Assembly (NCBI RefSeq): GCF_900110575.1
Contig: NZ_FOEF01000002.1
Span: 706,622 to 770,621, forward strand
From: Amycolatopsis saalfeldensis
GTDB lineage: Bacteria > Actinomycetota > Actinomycetes > Mycobacteriales > Pseudonocardiaceae
Direction of reading: 5' to 3'
Length of the DNA: 64,000 nucleotides
A program made the position numbers and the translations under genes. The notes below the pieces were generated by a model. The model was not told where the DNA came from and searched no databases. It saw only the letters and a program-made list of their open reading frames with translations. This document shows positions 1 through 8,061 of the stretch, piece after piece; the stretch's first letter is position 1, and each line of letters opens with the position of its first letter.

Positions 1-444
1 CTCGCGCTGGTGACCGGGCTCGGGTTCGGCACCACGAACGTGGCGATCGCCGTGGGCGTGGCCAACCTGGCCGCGTTCGCCCGGCTGATGCGGGCCGAGG
101 TGCTGCGGGTCCGCACCGGGGTGTTCGTGGAGGCCGCCCGCGCCGGCGGAGTGCGCTGGACCGGGGTGCTGACCCGGCACGTGCTGCCCCACGCGCTCGG
201 CCCGGTGCTGGTGCTCGCCACGATCACGTTCGGCACCGCGGTGCTGGAGGTCTCGGCGCTGAGCTTCCTCGGTTTCGGCGCGACCCCGCCCACCCCGGAG
301 TGGGGCGCGCTCGTGGCGGGCGGGCGCAACTTCCTGGCCACCGCGTGGTGGATGACCACCTTCCCCGGGCTGACCGTCGCCGCGGTGGTGCTGGCCGCCA
401 ACCGGCTTTCCCGGGCCTTCGACGGCGAACGGAGCGGACGATGA
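1..444 (+). CDS. Peptide ABC transporter permease (DppC/OppC family), 3' part only
   Basis: This is the C-terminal part of an inner-membrane permease for peptide or nickel import; its start lies left of the window. The reading frame is open from base 1. It contains the binding-protein-dependent transport loop (EAARAGGVRWTGVLTRHVLPH) that docks on the ATPase, followed by hydrophobic membrane segments. The ending SALSFLGFG...PPTPEWGAL is typical of DppC. It overlaps the fused ATPase gene by 4 bases (ATGA), so the two are translationally coupled. Nothing ties it to the thiopeptide genes; this family works as an importer. Confidence 0.9.
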   Translation, partial: LALVTGLGFGTTNVAIAVGVANLAAFARLMRAEVLRVRTGVFVEAARAGGVRWTGVLTRHVLPHALGPVLVLATITFGTAVLEVSALSFLGFGATPPTPEWGALVAGGRNFLATAWWMTTFPGLTVAAVVLAANRLSRAFDGERSGR

Positions 445-2066
445 GCCTGCTGGAGATCACGGACCTGGGGGTGGCCTACCACACCCGGTCCGGTGTGGTG
501 CCCGCCGTGCACGGCGTCAGCCTGAGTGTCGACGCCGGCGAGATCGTCGCTGTGGTCGGCGAATCCGGCTCCGGCAAGAGCACCACCGCGCACGCGGTGA
601 TCGGCCTGCTCCCGGCCGGCGGCCGGGTCACCGCCGGCGGGATCACCTTCGCCGGGCGCGACCTGACCCGATTGTCCGAAAAGGACTGGCAGGCGGTCCG
701 GGGCACGGAGATCGCGCTGGTGCCGCAGGATCCGACGGTGTCGCTCGACCCGGTCCGCCGGATCGGCGACCAGGTCGCCGAGGTGCTGCTGATCCACCGG
801 CTCGCCCCGCGCCGGGCCGCCGGGGCCCGGGCCGTCGAGCTGTTGCGCCGCGCCGGGATCGACCGGGCCGAGGTGCGCGCGAGACAGTACCCGCACGAGC
901 TGTCCGGCGGGCTGCGGCAACGGGTGCTGATCGCGATCGCGCTGGCCGGGGACCCGAAGCTGATCATCGCGGACGAGCCCACCAGCGCGCTGGACGTGAC
1001 CGTGCAGCGGGAGATCCTCGATCACCTCGAGGCGCTCGCCGCCGAGTCCGGCACCGCCGTGCTGCTGATCACCCACGACCTCGGCGTGGCGGCCGACCGG
1101 GCCGCGCGGATCGCGGTGATGTCGCAGGGCGGCCTCGTCGAGCAGGGCCCGGCGCGGGAGATCCTGGCCTCGCCCGCCGAGCCGTACACCCGGCGGCTGC
1201 TGGCCGCGGCGCCCAGCCTGACGCGCGAGCCGCTGCGCCCGCGCCGTGACGAAGGCCCGGACGTGCTGCTGTCCGTCGACGGCCTGGTGAAGACTTTCGC
1301 CTTGCCCCGCAACGGTTCCGCGCCGCGTTCGGTGCGCGCTGTCGACGGGGTGTCCTTTCGGCTCACGCGCGGCCGCACGCTCGCGTTGGTCGGCGAATCG
1401 GGCTCCGGCAAGACCACCACCGCTCGGATGGCGGTGGGACTGGAGACGCCGAGCGCCGGCACCGTCACCTTCGACGGCCAGGACGTGACCCGGCTGCCCG
1501 CCGCGGAGCTGAGACGGCTGCGACGGCGGTTCCAGCTCGTCTACCAGAACCCGTACGCGTCACTGAACCCGCGCTTCGACCTCGAGGAGGTGGTCGGGGA
1601 ACCGTTGCGCGCCTTCGGCATCGGCTCCCGCGCCGAGCGGCGGGCCCGGGTCGCGCAGCTGCTGGACCAGGTCGCGCTGCCCGCCTCCGCACTGCGCCGC
1701 CGTCCCGCCGAGCTCTCCGGCGGCCAGCGCCAGCGCGCGGCGATCGCCCGGGCCCTGGCGCTCAACCCGGACCTGGTGGTGCTGGACGAACCGGTGTCGG
1801 CACTCGACGTGTCGGTGCAGGCGCAGATCCTCCGGCTGCTGGTGGACCTGCAGGACGAACTGGGCCTGACGTACCTGTTCATCACCCACGACCTCGCGGT
1901 GGTCCGCGAGATGGCCGATCACGTCGGCGTCCTGCGGGCCGGCCGCCTGCTCGAACTCGGCCCCGCCGACGAGGTGCTGGGCACCCCCCGGGAGGACTAC
2001 ACCCGCGACCTGCTGGCCGCCATCCCGGGCGGCGCCCACCAGGATTCCGCGGCGCGCCTGGCGTAA
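441..2066 (+). CDS. Fused double ATP-binding protein of a peptide ABC importer (DppD-DppF type)
   Basis: The 541-residue protein carries two complete ABC ATPase domains in tandem, each powering peptide uptake through the DppBC pore. The first half has Walker A GESGSGKST, signature LSGGLRQR and Walker B IIADEPTSALD. The second half has GESGSGKTT, LSGGQRQR and VVLDEPVSALD. Each half ends with the oligopeptide-transporter tail (EPYTRRLL and EDYTRDLL). In many bacteria these halves are separate genes; fused forms are common in actinomycetes. It starts on the ATG overlapping the permease stop. It converges on the aminotransferase gene, with only 4 bases between the stops. Confidence 0.92.
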   Translation: MSLLEITDLGVAYHTRSGVVPAVHGVSLSVDAGEIVAVVGESGSGKSTTAHAVIGLLPAGGRVTAGGITFAGRDLTRLSEKDWQAVRGTEIALVPQDPTVSLDPVRRIGDQVAEVLLIHRLAPRRAAGARAVELLRRAGIDRAEVRARQYPHELSGGLRQRVLIAIALAGDPKLIIADEPTSALDVTVQREILDHLEALAAESGTAVLLITHDLGVAADRAARIAVMSQGGLVEQGPAREILASPAEPYTRRLLAAAPSLTREPLRPRRDEGPDVLLSVDGLVKTFALPRNGSAPRSVRAVDGVSFRLTRGRTLALVGESGSGKTTTARMAVGLETPSAGTVTFDGQDVTRLPAAELRRLRRRFQLVYQNPYASLNPRFDLEEVVGEPLRAFGIGSRAERRARVAQLLDQVALPASALRRRPAELSGGQRQRAAIARALALNPDLVVLDEPVSALDVSVQAQILRLLVDLQDELGLTYLFITHDLAVVREMADHVGVLRAGRLLELGPADEVLGTPREDYTRDLLAAIPGGAHQDSAARLA

Positions 2067-2070
2067 GGAG

Positions 2071-3081
2071 TCAGCCGGTGCGGGCCGGATGGCTCGGACG
2101 GCGGTATTCCCGGGCCGCCTCCAGCACCCTGACGCTGTCGGCTCGGGTGCCCACGGTGATCCGCGTGCCGACCGCGGAAGTGCTCACCGTGACACCACCT
2201 TCGCGCAGGTGCTCCGCGAAGCCGGGCTCACCGGGGATCAGCACGAAGTTCGCGGCACTGTCCACCACAGCCAGGCCGCGGGACCGCAGCCCGGCGGTCA
2301 GCCAGGCCCGTTCGGCCCGCAGCTCGGTCATCCGCGCCTCGTGCTGCCCGGTGTCGCGCAATGTCTCGATCGCCGCCGCGCAGGCCAGGTCGGACACGGT
2401 GAACGGCATCGAGCAGGCGTTGAGCTCGGCGACCAGCCGCGGCCCGGCGATCGCGTAGCCGATCCGCAGCCCGGCCAGGCCGTGGGCCTTGGAGAACGTC
2501 CGGGTGACCACCACGTTCGGCCGCGACGTCGCCAATTCGGCCGACGATCGGGGCTCGGCGTTCTCGTCGAACTCCTGGTACGCCTCGTCGATCACGACGA
2601 CGACCTCTTCCGGCACCCGGGCGACGAACTCCGCGAGCTCGTCCGGTCCGACCGGGCGCCCGCTGGGGCTGTGCGGGTTGATCACCGCGAGCAGGGCCGG
2701 CCGCTCGGCGACGGCGATCTCGGCCAGCCGGGCCAAGTCCGTGCCCAGTTCGGCGGTCAGCGGAACCTCGACCGGCACCCCGCGCTGCTGGCGGGTGTAG
2801 ATCGGGTACATCTCGAATCCTGGCACGGCGTACGCGACCTTCGCACCCGGCGCCACCGCCGCGCGCCAGATCAGGTCCAGCACGCGGGAGCTGCCCGCGC
2901 CGAGGACGACGTCGACGGGCCGGCAGCCGTTGCGCTCGGCGACCAGCTCGGTGAGCCGGGCCTGCCAAGCCCCGGAGGGGTACCGGTTCACCTGCCGGAG
3001 GAGCTCTTCCCACGGCCCGAGAAGCACCGCGTCGGGCGGGAACGGGAGTTCGTTGCGGTCGAGGCGGGGCGAGGGTGTCAC
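2071..3081 (-). CDS. Histidinol-phosphate-aminotransferase-like PLP aminotransferase, probable 2-methyltryptophan transaminase
   Basis: A 336-residue fold-type I aminotransferase starting at GTG. The PLP-lysine motif TRTFSKAHGLAGLRIGY and the NPHSPSGRPV segment mark the HisC subgroup. It is the last gene of the minus-strand operon and starts 4 bases after the SnoaL-like gene. In thiostrepton biosynthesis a PLP aminotransferase (TsrA) deaminates 2-methyltryptophan on the way to the quinaldic acid. The radical SAM methylase at 28201 would supply that substrate, so this role is the likeliest. A true histidine-pathway HisC is less likely given the location and the absence of other his genes. Confidence 0.8.
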   Translation of the reverse strand: MTPSPRLDRNELPFPPDAVLLGPWEELLRQVNRYPSGAWQARLTELVAERNGCRPVDVVLGAGSSRVLDLIWRAAVAPGAKVAYAVPGFEMYPIYTRQQRGVPVEVPLTAELGTDLARLAEIAVAERPALLAVINPHSPSGRPVGPDELAEFVARVPEEVVVVIDEAYQEFDENAEPRSSAELATSRPNVVVTRTFSKAHGLAGLRIGYAIAGPRLVAELNACSMPFTVSDLACAAAIETLRDTGQHEARMTELRAERAWLTAGLRSRGLAVVDSAANFVLIPGEPGFAEHLREGGVTVSTSAVGTRITVGTRADSVRVLEAAREYRRPSHPARTG

Positions 3082-3085
3082 CGCG

Positions 3086-3514
3086 TCAGCTCCCGGCCGG
3101 CGCCGCGACGGGCTCGGGCAGCGCCCCCAGCTGGCGGTGCAGACCGAGCAGGTCCATCTCGTCCCAGTGCTGCGCGAGCAGGCCGTCCTCCACCAGGAAG
3201 ATGTCGATCAGGCCGACCGAGAACGCGCGGCCGGTGGGCGCGATGCCGAGCATCTCCCCCACCTGCCGGCCGCTGAAGGTCATCCGCGCCACGATCTTGT
3301 CGCCCTCGACGACCAGGTCCCGCACCGCGAGCTCGAGGTCTGCCACGGCCGAGCACCACCGGCCGACCACCGCCTTGAACGCGGTCCGGTCCGGCACCGC
3401 GGGATTGGGGTGCCGGTAGCCCGCGGCGAGGCAGCGGTCGAGCAGCTCCGGATTCCCGGTGTTGTAGGCACTCACGAAGTCGCCGACCAGACGCTCGGCG
3501 GTCGCTCGGTCCAT
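3086..3514 (-). CDS. SnoaL/NTF2-like small protein
   Basis: A 142-residue protein of the NTF2-like superfamily (ester cyclase or SnoaL type). The sequence includes AYNTGNPELLDRCLAAGYRHPNP and a late DIFLVEDGLLAQHWDEMD strand, characteristic of SnoaL-like cone folds. I chose the ATG at 3514 because GGGAG lies just upstream; an in-frame extension to 3544 lacks such a site. It sits between the acyl-CoA-dehydrogenase-like gene and the aminotransferase in the quinaldic-acid-side operon. Related proteins catalyse aldol cyclisations, isomerisations or hydroxylations of small aromatics. A role in quinoline ring closure is therefore attractive but is only inference. Confidence 0.75.
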   Translation of the reverse strand: MDRATAERLVGDFVSAYNTGNPELLDRCLAAGYRHPNPAVPDRTAFKAVVGRWCSAVADLELAVRDLVVEGDKIVARMTFSGRQVGEMLGIAPTGRAFSVGLIDIFLVEDGLLAQHWDEMDLLGLHRQLGALPEPVAAPAGS

Positions 3515-3557
3515 GGTCTCCCTGCTTCCTGGTTCGAAACCCATGTTTTCGCCGGGC

Positions 3558-4796
3558 TCAGCGCGCCGCGCCGGCCACGGTGCCCGCCCGGGTGGCCAGC
3601 TCGGCCGAGCGCGGCGGGTTGACCGGCGCGACCGGCAGACCGAGCTCGGTCGAGGCGATCAGCTCGCAGGCGTCGGCATTGCTGTACGGGTGCACGGTGC
3701 CCGCCCGGACGTCGCGCAGCGCGCGGTCGTAGACCGAACCGGGCTTCAGCGCCGGGGAACCGGCCAGCTGCACCACCCGGTCGACGACGGCCACCGCGTT
3801 GTTCGTGCCGGCCAGCTTGGCCATCAGCACGCGGGACATGCCCTCCTGGACGCCCAGCTCCGTCCACAGGCTGTTGCCCATGACCTCCTCGGCGGTCCGC
3901 GAGATCAGCGCGCGGGCGCTCTCGACGAGCAGCTCGCACTCCGCGATCGTGGTCTGGGCGAACGCGCGGTGCTCCCAGCCGCGTTTGCGCAGGTCGCGGA
4001 CGCACTGCTCGAGCGCGCCGACCGCGATGCCGAGGTAGACCGCGCCGAACGACGGCATCGCCCAGCCCCACAGCGTCTGCAGCAGGGTGCCGTCCAGGTG
4101 ACCTTCCGGGAAGCTCAGCGCGACCGCGGAATCGGGCACCTCCACGTCGTGCAGCTCGACGTTGTCGCTACACGTCGCGCGCATCCCGGAGCTGCGCCAG
4201 GTACCGGTCTTGACCTTCAGGCCGGGTGCGTCGGCGGGAACCCGGAAGACGAGGACCGTCGGCCCGGCCGGATCGTCCTCGCACACCGCCATGGAGGTCA
4301 GGTGGGTGGCGGCCGCGGTGCCCGTGCCGAAAGTCTTGGAGCCGGTCACCAGGTAACCGCCGTCGACGCGCACCGCCTTGGCACCGGTGGAGCGCACCAG
4401 CGCGTGGCCCGGCTCCGCGGTCGCCCCGGCGAGGAAGACGGTTCCGCGGGCGGCGCCGCGCAGCATCTCGGCCGCCGGCTCGCTGCCGGTGCCGCGCCAG
4501 GCCCGGGCCAGCTGCCCGGTCATCGACAGGTGCATGTTGACCACGAGCGCGGTGGAGCCGCAGCCGGCCGCGAGCCGGTCCTGCGCGACGACCATGTCCG
4601 TCAGGTCGCCGCCGAGGCCGCCCAGCTCTTCGGGCACCGTCAGCCCGAGGTAGCCGCTCTCCCGCAGCTCGTCGATGTTGCGGTGCGGGAACTCGCCGCT
4701 CTCGTCGAAGCCCGCCGCCCGCTCGCGGAACCGGTCCGCCAGCTCCTCGGCGAGCGCCGCGAACCGGCCGCTCCGCACCCCGGTGTTGATCTTCAT
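3558..4796 (-). CDS. Acyl-CoA-dehydrogenase-fold flavoprotein, putative oxidase/monooxygenase of quinaldic acid formation
   Basis: The 412-residue protein has the acyl-CoA dehydrogenase architecture: helical N-terminus (FAALAEELADRFRERAAG), beta middle domain (TWRSSGMRATCSDNVELHDVEVP) and helical C-terminus. The upstream reading frame could extend to 4919, but ATG 4796 follows a GCGAGG ribosome site and matches the family length. The methyltransferase gene ends 16 bases before it. The fold is shared by group D flavin monooxygenases. In this operon it is a candidate for the oxidative indole opening or ring expansion of the 2-methyltryptophan-derived keto acid. No acyl-CoA substrate is evident from context. 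Confidence 0.8.
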   Translation of the reverse strand: MKINTGVRSGRFAALAEELADRFRERAAGFDESGEFPHRNIDELRESGYLGLTVPEELGGLGGDLTDMVVAQDRLAAGCGSTALVVNMHLSMTGQLARAWRGTGSEPAAEMLRGAARGTVFLAGATAEPGHALVRSTGAKAVRVDGGYLVTGSKTFGTGTAAATHLTSMAVCEDDPAGPTVLVFRVPADAPGLKVKTGTWRSSGMRATCSDNVELHDVEVPDSAVALSFPEGHLDGTLLQTLWGWAMPSFGAVYLGIAVGALEQCVRDLRKRGWEHRAFAQTTIAECELLVESARALISRTAEEVMGNSLWTELGVQEGMSRVLMAKLAGTNNAVAVVDRVVQLAGSPALKPGSVYDRALRDVRAGTVHPYSNADACELIASTELGLPVAPVNPPRSAELATRAGTVAGAAR

Positions 4797-4812
4797 CCGC
4801 GCTGCCTCGCTT

Positions 4813-5649
4813 TCACTGCTGTGCACCGAGTTCGGCGGTGACCAGCCACGTGCGGGCCACTCCCGGCACGCTCCGGGCCGGGGTGCGGGGCACGCGCCTG
4901 CCGACCGAGCTGTCCACATCGGACGGTTCCACGACGGCGGCCCGCCAGCCGTGCCCGGCCAGCCACTGCTCCGGCTCGGCGACGCCGGACTGCCACGGCC
5001 GCCCCTCGGCGCGCATCGTCGCCAGCCAGTCCCGCATCCACGGCGCCCGGTAGGTGTCCGTGTTCACCTGCTCGAGCCCGAGCCGGCTGCCCGGCGCGGA
5101 CAGCCCGCTCAGCTCCCGCACCACTGCGTCGGCCTCGGCCTCGGTCAGGTAGTACAGCAAGCCCTCGACGAGCCAGACCGTCGGCGTGCCGGGATCGAAA
5201 CCGGCTTCGCGCAACGCGGCGGCCCAGTCGTCCCGCAGATCCGCCGGGACCACCCGGCGCACGCAGGACGGCTCTCCGAAGCCCTCGTCCCGCAGGAGCT
5301 CTTCCTTTGCCTCCAGCAATTCCGGCAGGTCCAGCTCGAACACCCGCGTGCCGGGGGGCCAGTCCAGCCGGAACGCCCGGCTGTCCAGCCCGGCGGCCAG
5401 CAGGACCACCTGCCGCGACCCGCCCGGCCCGGTCGCGGTGGCCAGGTAGTCGTCGAAGAACCTCGTGCGCACCGCGAGCACGTCGAACCGCGGGGTCGGC
5501 GCGGAGCGGAACAGTTCGAGCAGCGGCGCGTTGCTGCGCTCGGTGAAGGCGACCGCGAGCCGGTCGGTGAACAGCCCGCCCGCGCGGACCGTTTCGGCGG
5601 CCCGCGCGTGCGCGATCCACTCGGCGGTGGCGCCGACCCCGGCGGTCAC
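4813..5649 (-). CDS. SAM-dependent carboxyl methyltransferase of the LCMT/TIGR00027 family
   Basis: A 278-residue methyltransferase starting at GTG 5649, overlapping the DUF2867 stop (GTGA). Diagnostic motifs are LAAGLDSRAFRL, the acidic loop VFELDLPELLEAKEELL and VWLVEGLLYYL, all typical of the leucine carboxyl methyltransferase-like family. Members methylate carboxylates. The thiostrepton pathway passes through a C-terminal methyl ester, so this enzyme is the best candidate for that step. No amidotransferase is present in the window to convert an ester or acid into the carboxamide found in thiostrepton. Confidence 0.85.
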   Translation of the reverse strand: MTAGVGATAEWIAHARAAETVRAGGLFTDRLAVAFTERSNAPLLELFRSAPTPRFDVLAVRTRFFDDYLATATGPGGSRQVVLLAAGLDSRAFRLDWPPGTRVFELDLPELLEAKEELLRDEGFGEPSCVRRVVPADLRDDWAAALREAGFDPGTPTVWLVEGLLYYLTEAEADAVVRELSGLSAPGSRLGLEQVNTDTYRAPWMRDWLATMRAEGRPWQSGVAEPEQWLAGHGWRAAVVEPSDVDSSVGRRVPRTPARSVPGVARTWLVTAELGAQQ

Positions 5650-6209
5650 CGCGCCTCGTCGGCGATGGGTGCCTCCGGCGCCTCGGCCGCCACGGTCTGC
5701 AGGCCGCGCTCCAGGGCGTCGCGCAGCATCCGCTGCTGCATCCGGCGCATCATCCGGTAGTAGATCTCGCCCGGCTTGTTGCGCGCGCGCAGCACGACGC
5801 CGAGGCGCGCGATGGACCCGGTCACCAGGAACGAAACCCGGTAGTCCCACAGCGGGTCGGTGTCGCCCATCACGACTTCGCCGTCCTCGACGCTGTAGAC
5901 CTGCCACGGGCCGAAGCGGTTGCCGGTGGCCAGCTCGGGCATGGCGCGCTTGCGGTGGCTGGTGTTCGGCTCCAGGCCGAACGGCTTGAACAGCACGCCC
6001 TGCACGCGGGTCAGCGCGTCGGCGACCGGCTGGAGCCGCTCCGGCACCAGGTTGGGCCGGGCCAGCGCGGCCCGCGCCAGGTCCGGCGCGGTCACGGCCA
6101 CGCCCGCGGGCAGGTCGACCTCGACGGCCGAGGAGTTCAGGTAAGGGGACCCGTCCCGGAAAGTCGCGAGCCCGGTCCCCTCGGGCACGGCGCAGTCTCG
6201 GAATCGCAT
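5646..6209 (-). CDS. DUF2867-like protein of unknown function
   Basis: A 187-residue soluble protein beginning MRFRDCAVPEG. Its central and C-terminal pattern (LWDYRVSFLVTG...RLGVVLRARNKPGEIYYRMMRRMQQRML) fits the DUF2867/SRPBCC-like group, possibly a hydrophobic-ligand pocket. It is the second gene of the minus-strand operon and is coupled to the methyltransferase by a 4-base overlap. Function is unknown. Its position suggests a binding or cyclisation role with quinaldic acid intermediates. A second DUF2867-like domain occurs in the fusion gene at 47300, but the two are not close copies. Confidence 0.65.
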   Translation of the reverse strand: MRFRDCAVPEGTGLATFRDGSPYLNSSAVEVDLPAGVAVTAPDLARAALARPNLVPERLQPVADALTRVQGVLFKPFGLEPNTSHRKRAMPELATGNRFGPWQVYSVEDGEVVMGDTDPLWDYRVSFLVTGSIARLGVVLRARNKPGEIYYRMMRRMQQRMLRDALERGLQTVAAEAPEAPIADEAR

Positions 6210-6252
6210 GCGATCACTCCCTACGAGGGCGATTTGGGGTGTTGTCCGTCGG

Positions 6253-7332
6253 CTATGCCGGGAAATGCCGGTTCAGCCACCCGTTCGCCGCAGTGAACCA
6301 CTGCGTCGAGTTGTCGTGCAGATTGAGCACGTGCCCAGCGCCGGGCAATACATATCCCTCAAGCTGGGCGGCGGGTGAATAAAAGGATTGTTCATTCCGG
6401 ATAATGGCGCCGGAATCGGTGCACGGGAACGAGAGCGGACCGCCGCAGAAAAGCTGGTCGTTTTCCCCGACCGCGGCCAGAACCGGCACCGAAACCGCTT
6501 TCGAAACCGCCGGGTCCGCGGCCGCGGGTATAGTGCTCTCCTCACCCGTGGTCACCGTGGACTTCGTCGCCTCGTCCACGCCGATCACGAGCGGTGACGA
6601 ATCGGCGGCGTCGTAGAAATACCCCGCCCGCACTCCGGGCACCGTGGTCAGGTAGCCGGGCGGTTCGGTCGCACCGGCGAACCGCGGATCGTCGGCGGCC
6701 GGGTGCATGTCGCCGAACAGCGTGCCCAGCCTGGGGCCGTAAGAATGCAGGAAACCGCTGGCCACGACGCCGTCGACGTCGTGGTGGGCCGCCGCCTCGA
6801 CCAGCGCGACACTGGTGCCCACGGAGTGCCCGACCAGCACTATCCGGCCGAACCGCCCACCGGGAACCGCACCCGACCGCAACTGGCCGACGACCTGGTG
6901 CACCGCGTCCGCCTCACTCGTCATGGTCAGCAGGTCCGCCGCGGGCCGGCCGCTCGCGCCGGTGCCCGGGCGGTCGACCGCCAGCACCGGCTGCCCGTGC
7001 GCGAGCATCCAGCCGACGTAGGAAGGCTTGCCGGGCGCGGAAGGCAGCAGCCAGTACCGGCTGTCGTAGGTGGCGCCGGACAGCAGCACCTGCAACGGCC
7101 GGCCCCGATCGCCCGCGGGCCGGCAGAGCAGGCCGCTGACCTGCGCCGATGCGTCGCCGACCAGCGTCACCGGAAACCGGGCCCGGCTGCAGGCAGCGCC
7201 CGGGACGGCCGGGGAGCCACCGGCCGGGGAGCCGGCCGAGACCACGGCCAGGCAGCCGGACAGCACCGCCAGCACTGTGACGGCTCGCGCCGCCACCACC
7301 GAAAACCGGCGAAAAAGACCAGGAAAAAGCAC
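6253..7332 (-). CDS. Secreted lipoprotein alpha/beta hydrolase
   Basis: A 359-residue alpha/beta hydrolase with an export signal. I chose GTG 7332: GGGGGA lies at proper spacing upstream, and the product then begins with a classic lipoprotein signal (hydrophobic run, then lipobox LSGC with Cys27). A longer frame to 7419 would bury the signal. The nucleophile elbow GHSVG places Ser at about residue 170; GAGH near the C-terminus supplies the histidine. As first gene of the quinaldic-acid-side operon it should act outside the membrane. Candidate roles are hydrolysis of the exported peptide's methyl ester, removal of a protecting group, or scavenging. None is demonstrated by the sequence. Confidence 0.8.
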   Translation of the reverse strand: MLFPGLFRRFSVVAARAVTVLAVLSGCLAVVSAGSPAGGSPAVPGAACSRARFPVTLVGDASAQVSGLLCRPAGDRGRPLQVLLSGATYDSRYWLLPSAPGKPSYVGWMLAHGQPVLAVDRPGTGASGRPAADLLTMTSEADAVHQVVGQLRSGAVPGGRFGRIVLVGHSVGTSVALVEAAAHHDVDGVVASGFLHSYGPRLGTLFGDMHPAADDPRFAGATEPPGYLTTVPGVRAGYFYDAADSSPLVIGVDEATKSTVTTGEESTIPAAADPAVSKAVSVPVLAAVGENDQLFCGGPLSFPCTDSGAIIRNEQSFYSPAAQLEGYVLPGAGHVLNLHDNSTQWFTAANGWLNRHFPA

Positions 7333-7857
7333 GGGATCTCGTCCCCCAAGACTGCGTAGTCCTCGGACAGCAGCGTGCACGCACACGTCGGACCGGCCGG
7401 CGCCGAAGGACGCCGGCACCGTGGCGGTACCGCTGAAAGCTCGATTCCCAGAGCGTCCCCATTACGCTCTGCTATCAGAAAACATGGCTAGCACGAAACA
7501 TGGTGGTCAAGAAAGAAAACGGGTCCCCAGTTCAGCCTGCTCCGGACGATCGCCGCGGTGAAGCGGCGTCCCTGCCAGTACGTCCGACCCAGTGGCCTCA
7601 TTCAACCCCGACCCCTACGGGGTGTCAAGGGTCAACCGACTACAGCCACTGTTGGTCGTACCGATTCGAATTCCCATGGCGCCACCGGATCGGCAGTAGA
7701 CAGATCTGTATCGGTATGGTTCCGTGAATCAGCCCCCGCTTGGCGGGCGAGTACGTACGCGGATCATTATCGAGTGCGCGGCCGAGATGCTGGGGGCATC
7801 CACATAATGCAGCGGCGGTCTGCCGTCTGCTTATCCTGGTAATGGAAGGGTGATTAC
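7333..7857. promoter_or_regulatory. Divergent control region between the precursor operon and the minus-strand tailoring operon
   Basis: This 525-base non-coding stretch must hold the promoters for both arms of the thiopeptide cluster. It contains several inverted repeats: a perfect 8+8 repeat at 7449-7471, the palindrome ACAGATCTGT at 7700-7709, ACCCC-TAC-GGGGT near 7611-7623, CCCGC-TTG-GCGGG at 7735-7747 and GATGC-TGGGG-GCATC near 7785. The precursor has a good ribosome site (GGAAGGG, about 7 bases before its ATG). I see no convincing -35/-10 pair to assign to either side. Short ORFs here look like chance. Confidence 0.6.
7449..7471. promoter_or_regulatory. Perfect inverted repeat, candidate operator
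   Basis: CAGAGCGT and ACGCTCTG are exact reverse complements separated by 7 bases (CCCCATT). The site lies 117 bases upstream of the lipoprotein hydrolase start on the minus strand and about 390 bases upstream of the precursor. The geometry suits a dimeric repressor or activator, or an RNA hairpin at the 5' end of the minus-strand transcript. No regulator gene lies inside the cluster. Confidence 0.5.
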
Positions 7858-8043
7858 ATGAGCGCACCGACCTCAATTCAGGCGAACGTGGGCGTTGCGG
7901 GCCTCACCGGCCTCGACACCGACACGCTGGAGATCAGCGACTACCTGGACGAGACGCTGCTCGACTCGCACGACCTGACCGAGACGATGGCCAGCTCGTC
8001 GTCGTGCACGACCTGCATCTGCACCTGCAGCTGCAGCTCCTGA
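7858..8043 (+). CDS. Thiopeptide precursor peptide, thiostrepton family
   Basis: The 61-residue precursor has an acidic leader (residues 1-44, with LEISDYLDETLLDSHDLTET) and a predicted 17-residue core ASSSSCTTCICTCSCSS. From residue 5 of the core onward it equals the thiostrepton/siomycin core. Ser5 and Ser14 would be the dehydroalanines joined by [4+2] cycloaddition into the central ring. Cys6, 9, 11, 13 and 15 give azoles, Ile10 is the usual dihydroxylation site, and Ser16-Ser17 form a Dha tail. Residues 1-4 (ASSS) differ from thiostrepton (IASA) and could yield extra dehydroalanines. The core boundary after Met44 is set by alignment to the 17-residue thiostrepton core. Confidence 0.97.
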   Translation: MSAPTSIQANVGVAGLTGLDTDTLEISDYLDETLLDSHDLTETMASSSSCTTCICTCSCSS

Positions 8044-8061
8044 GCTAGGTAGCGCACACCA

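Noticed and set aside
1..2066. ABC transporter genes as the thiopeptide exporter
   Set aside because: They are of the Dpp/Opp importer type, convergent with the cluster and with no export-type fused membrane domain.
7500..7842. Short plus-strand frames in the divergent promoter region
   Set aside because: No ribosome site or family resemblance, mutually overlapping frames, and the region must contain promoters for both operons.
7858..8043. Cys/Ser-rich small protein read as a metallothionein
   Set aside because: The last 12 residues are identical to the thiostrepton core and the gene is followed by the full thiopeptide enzyme set.
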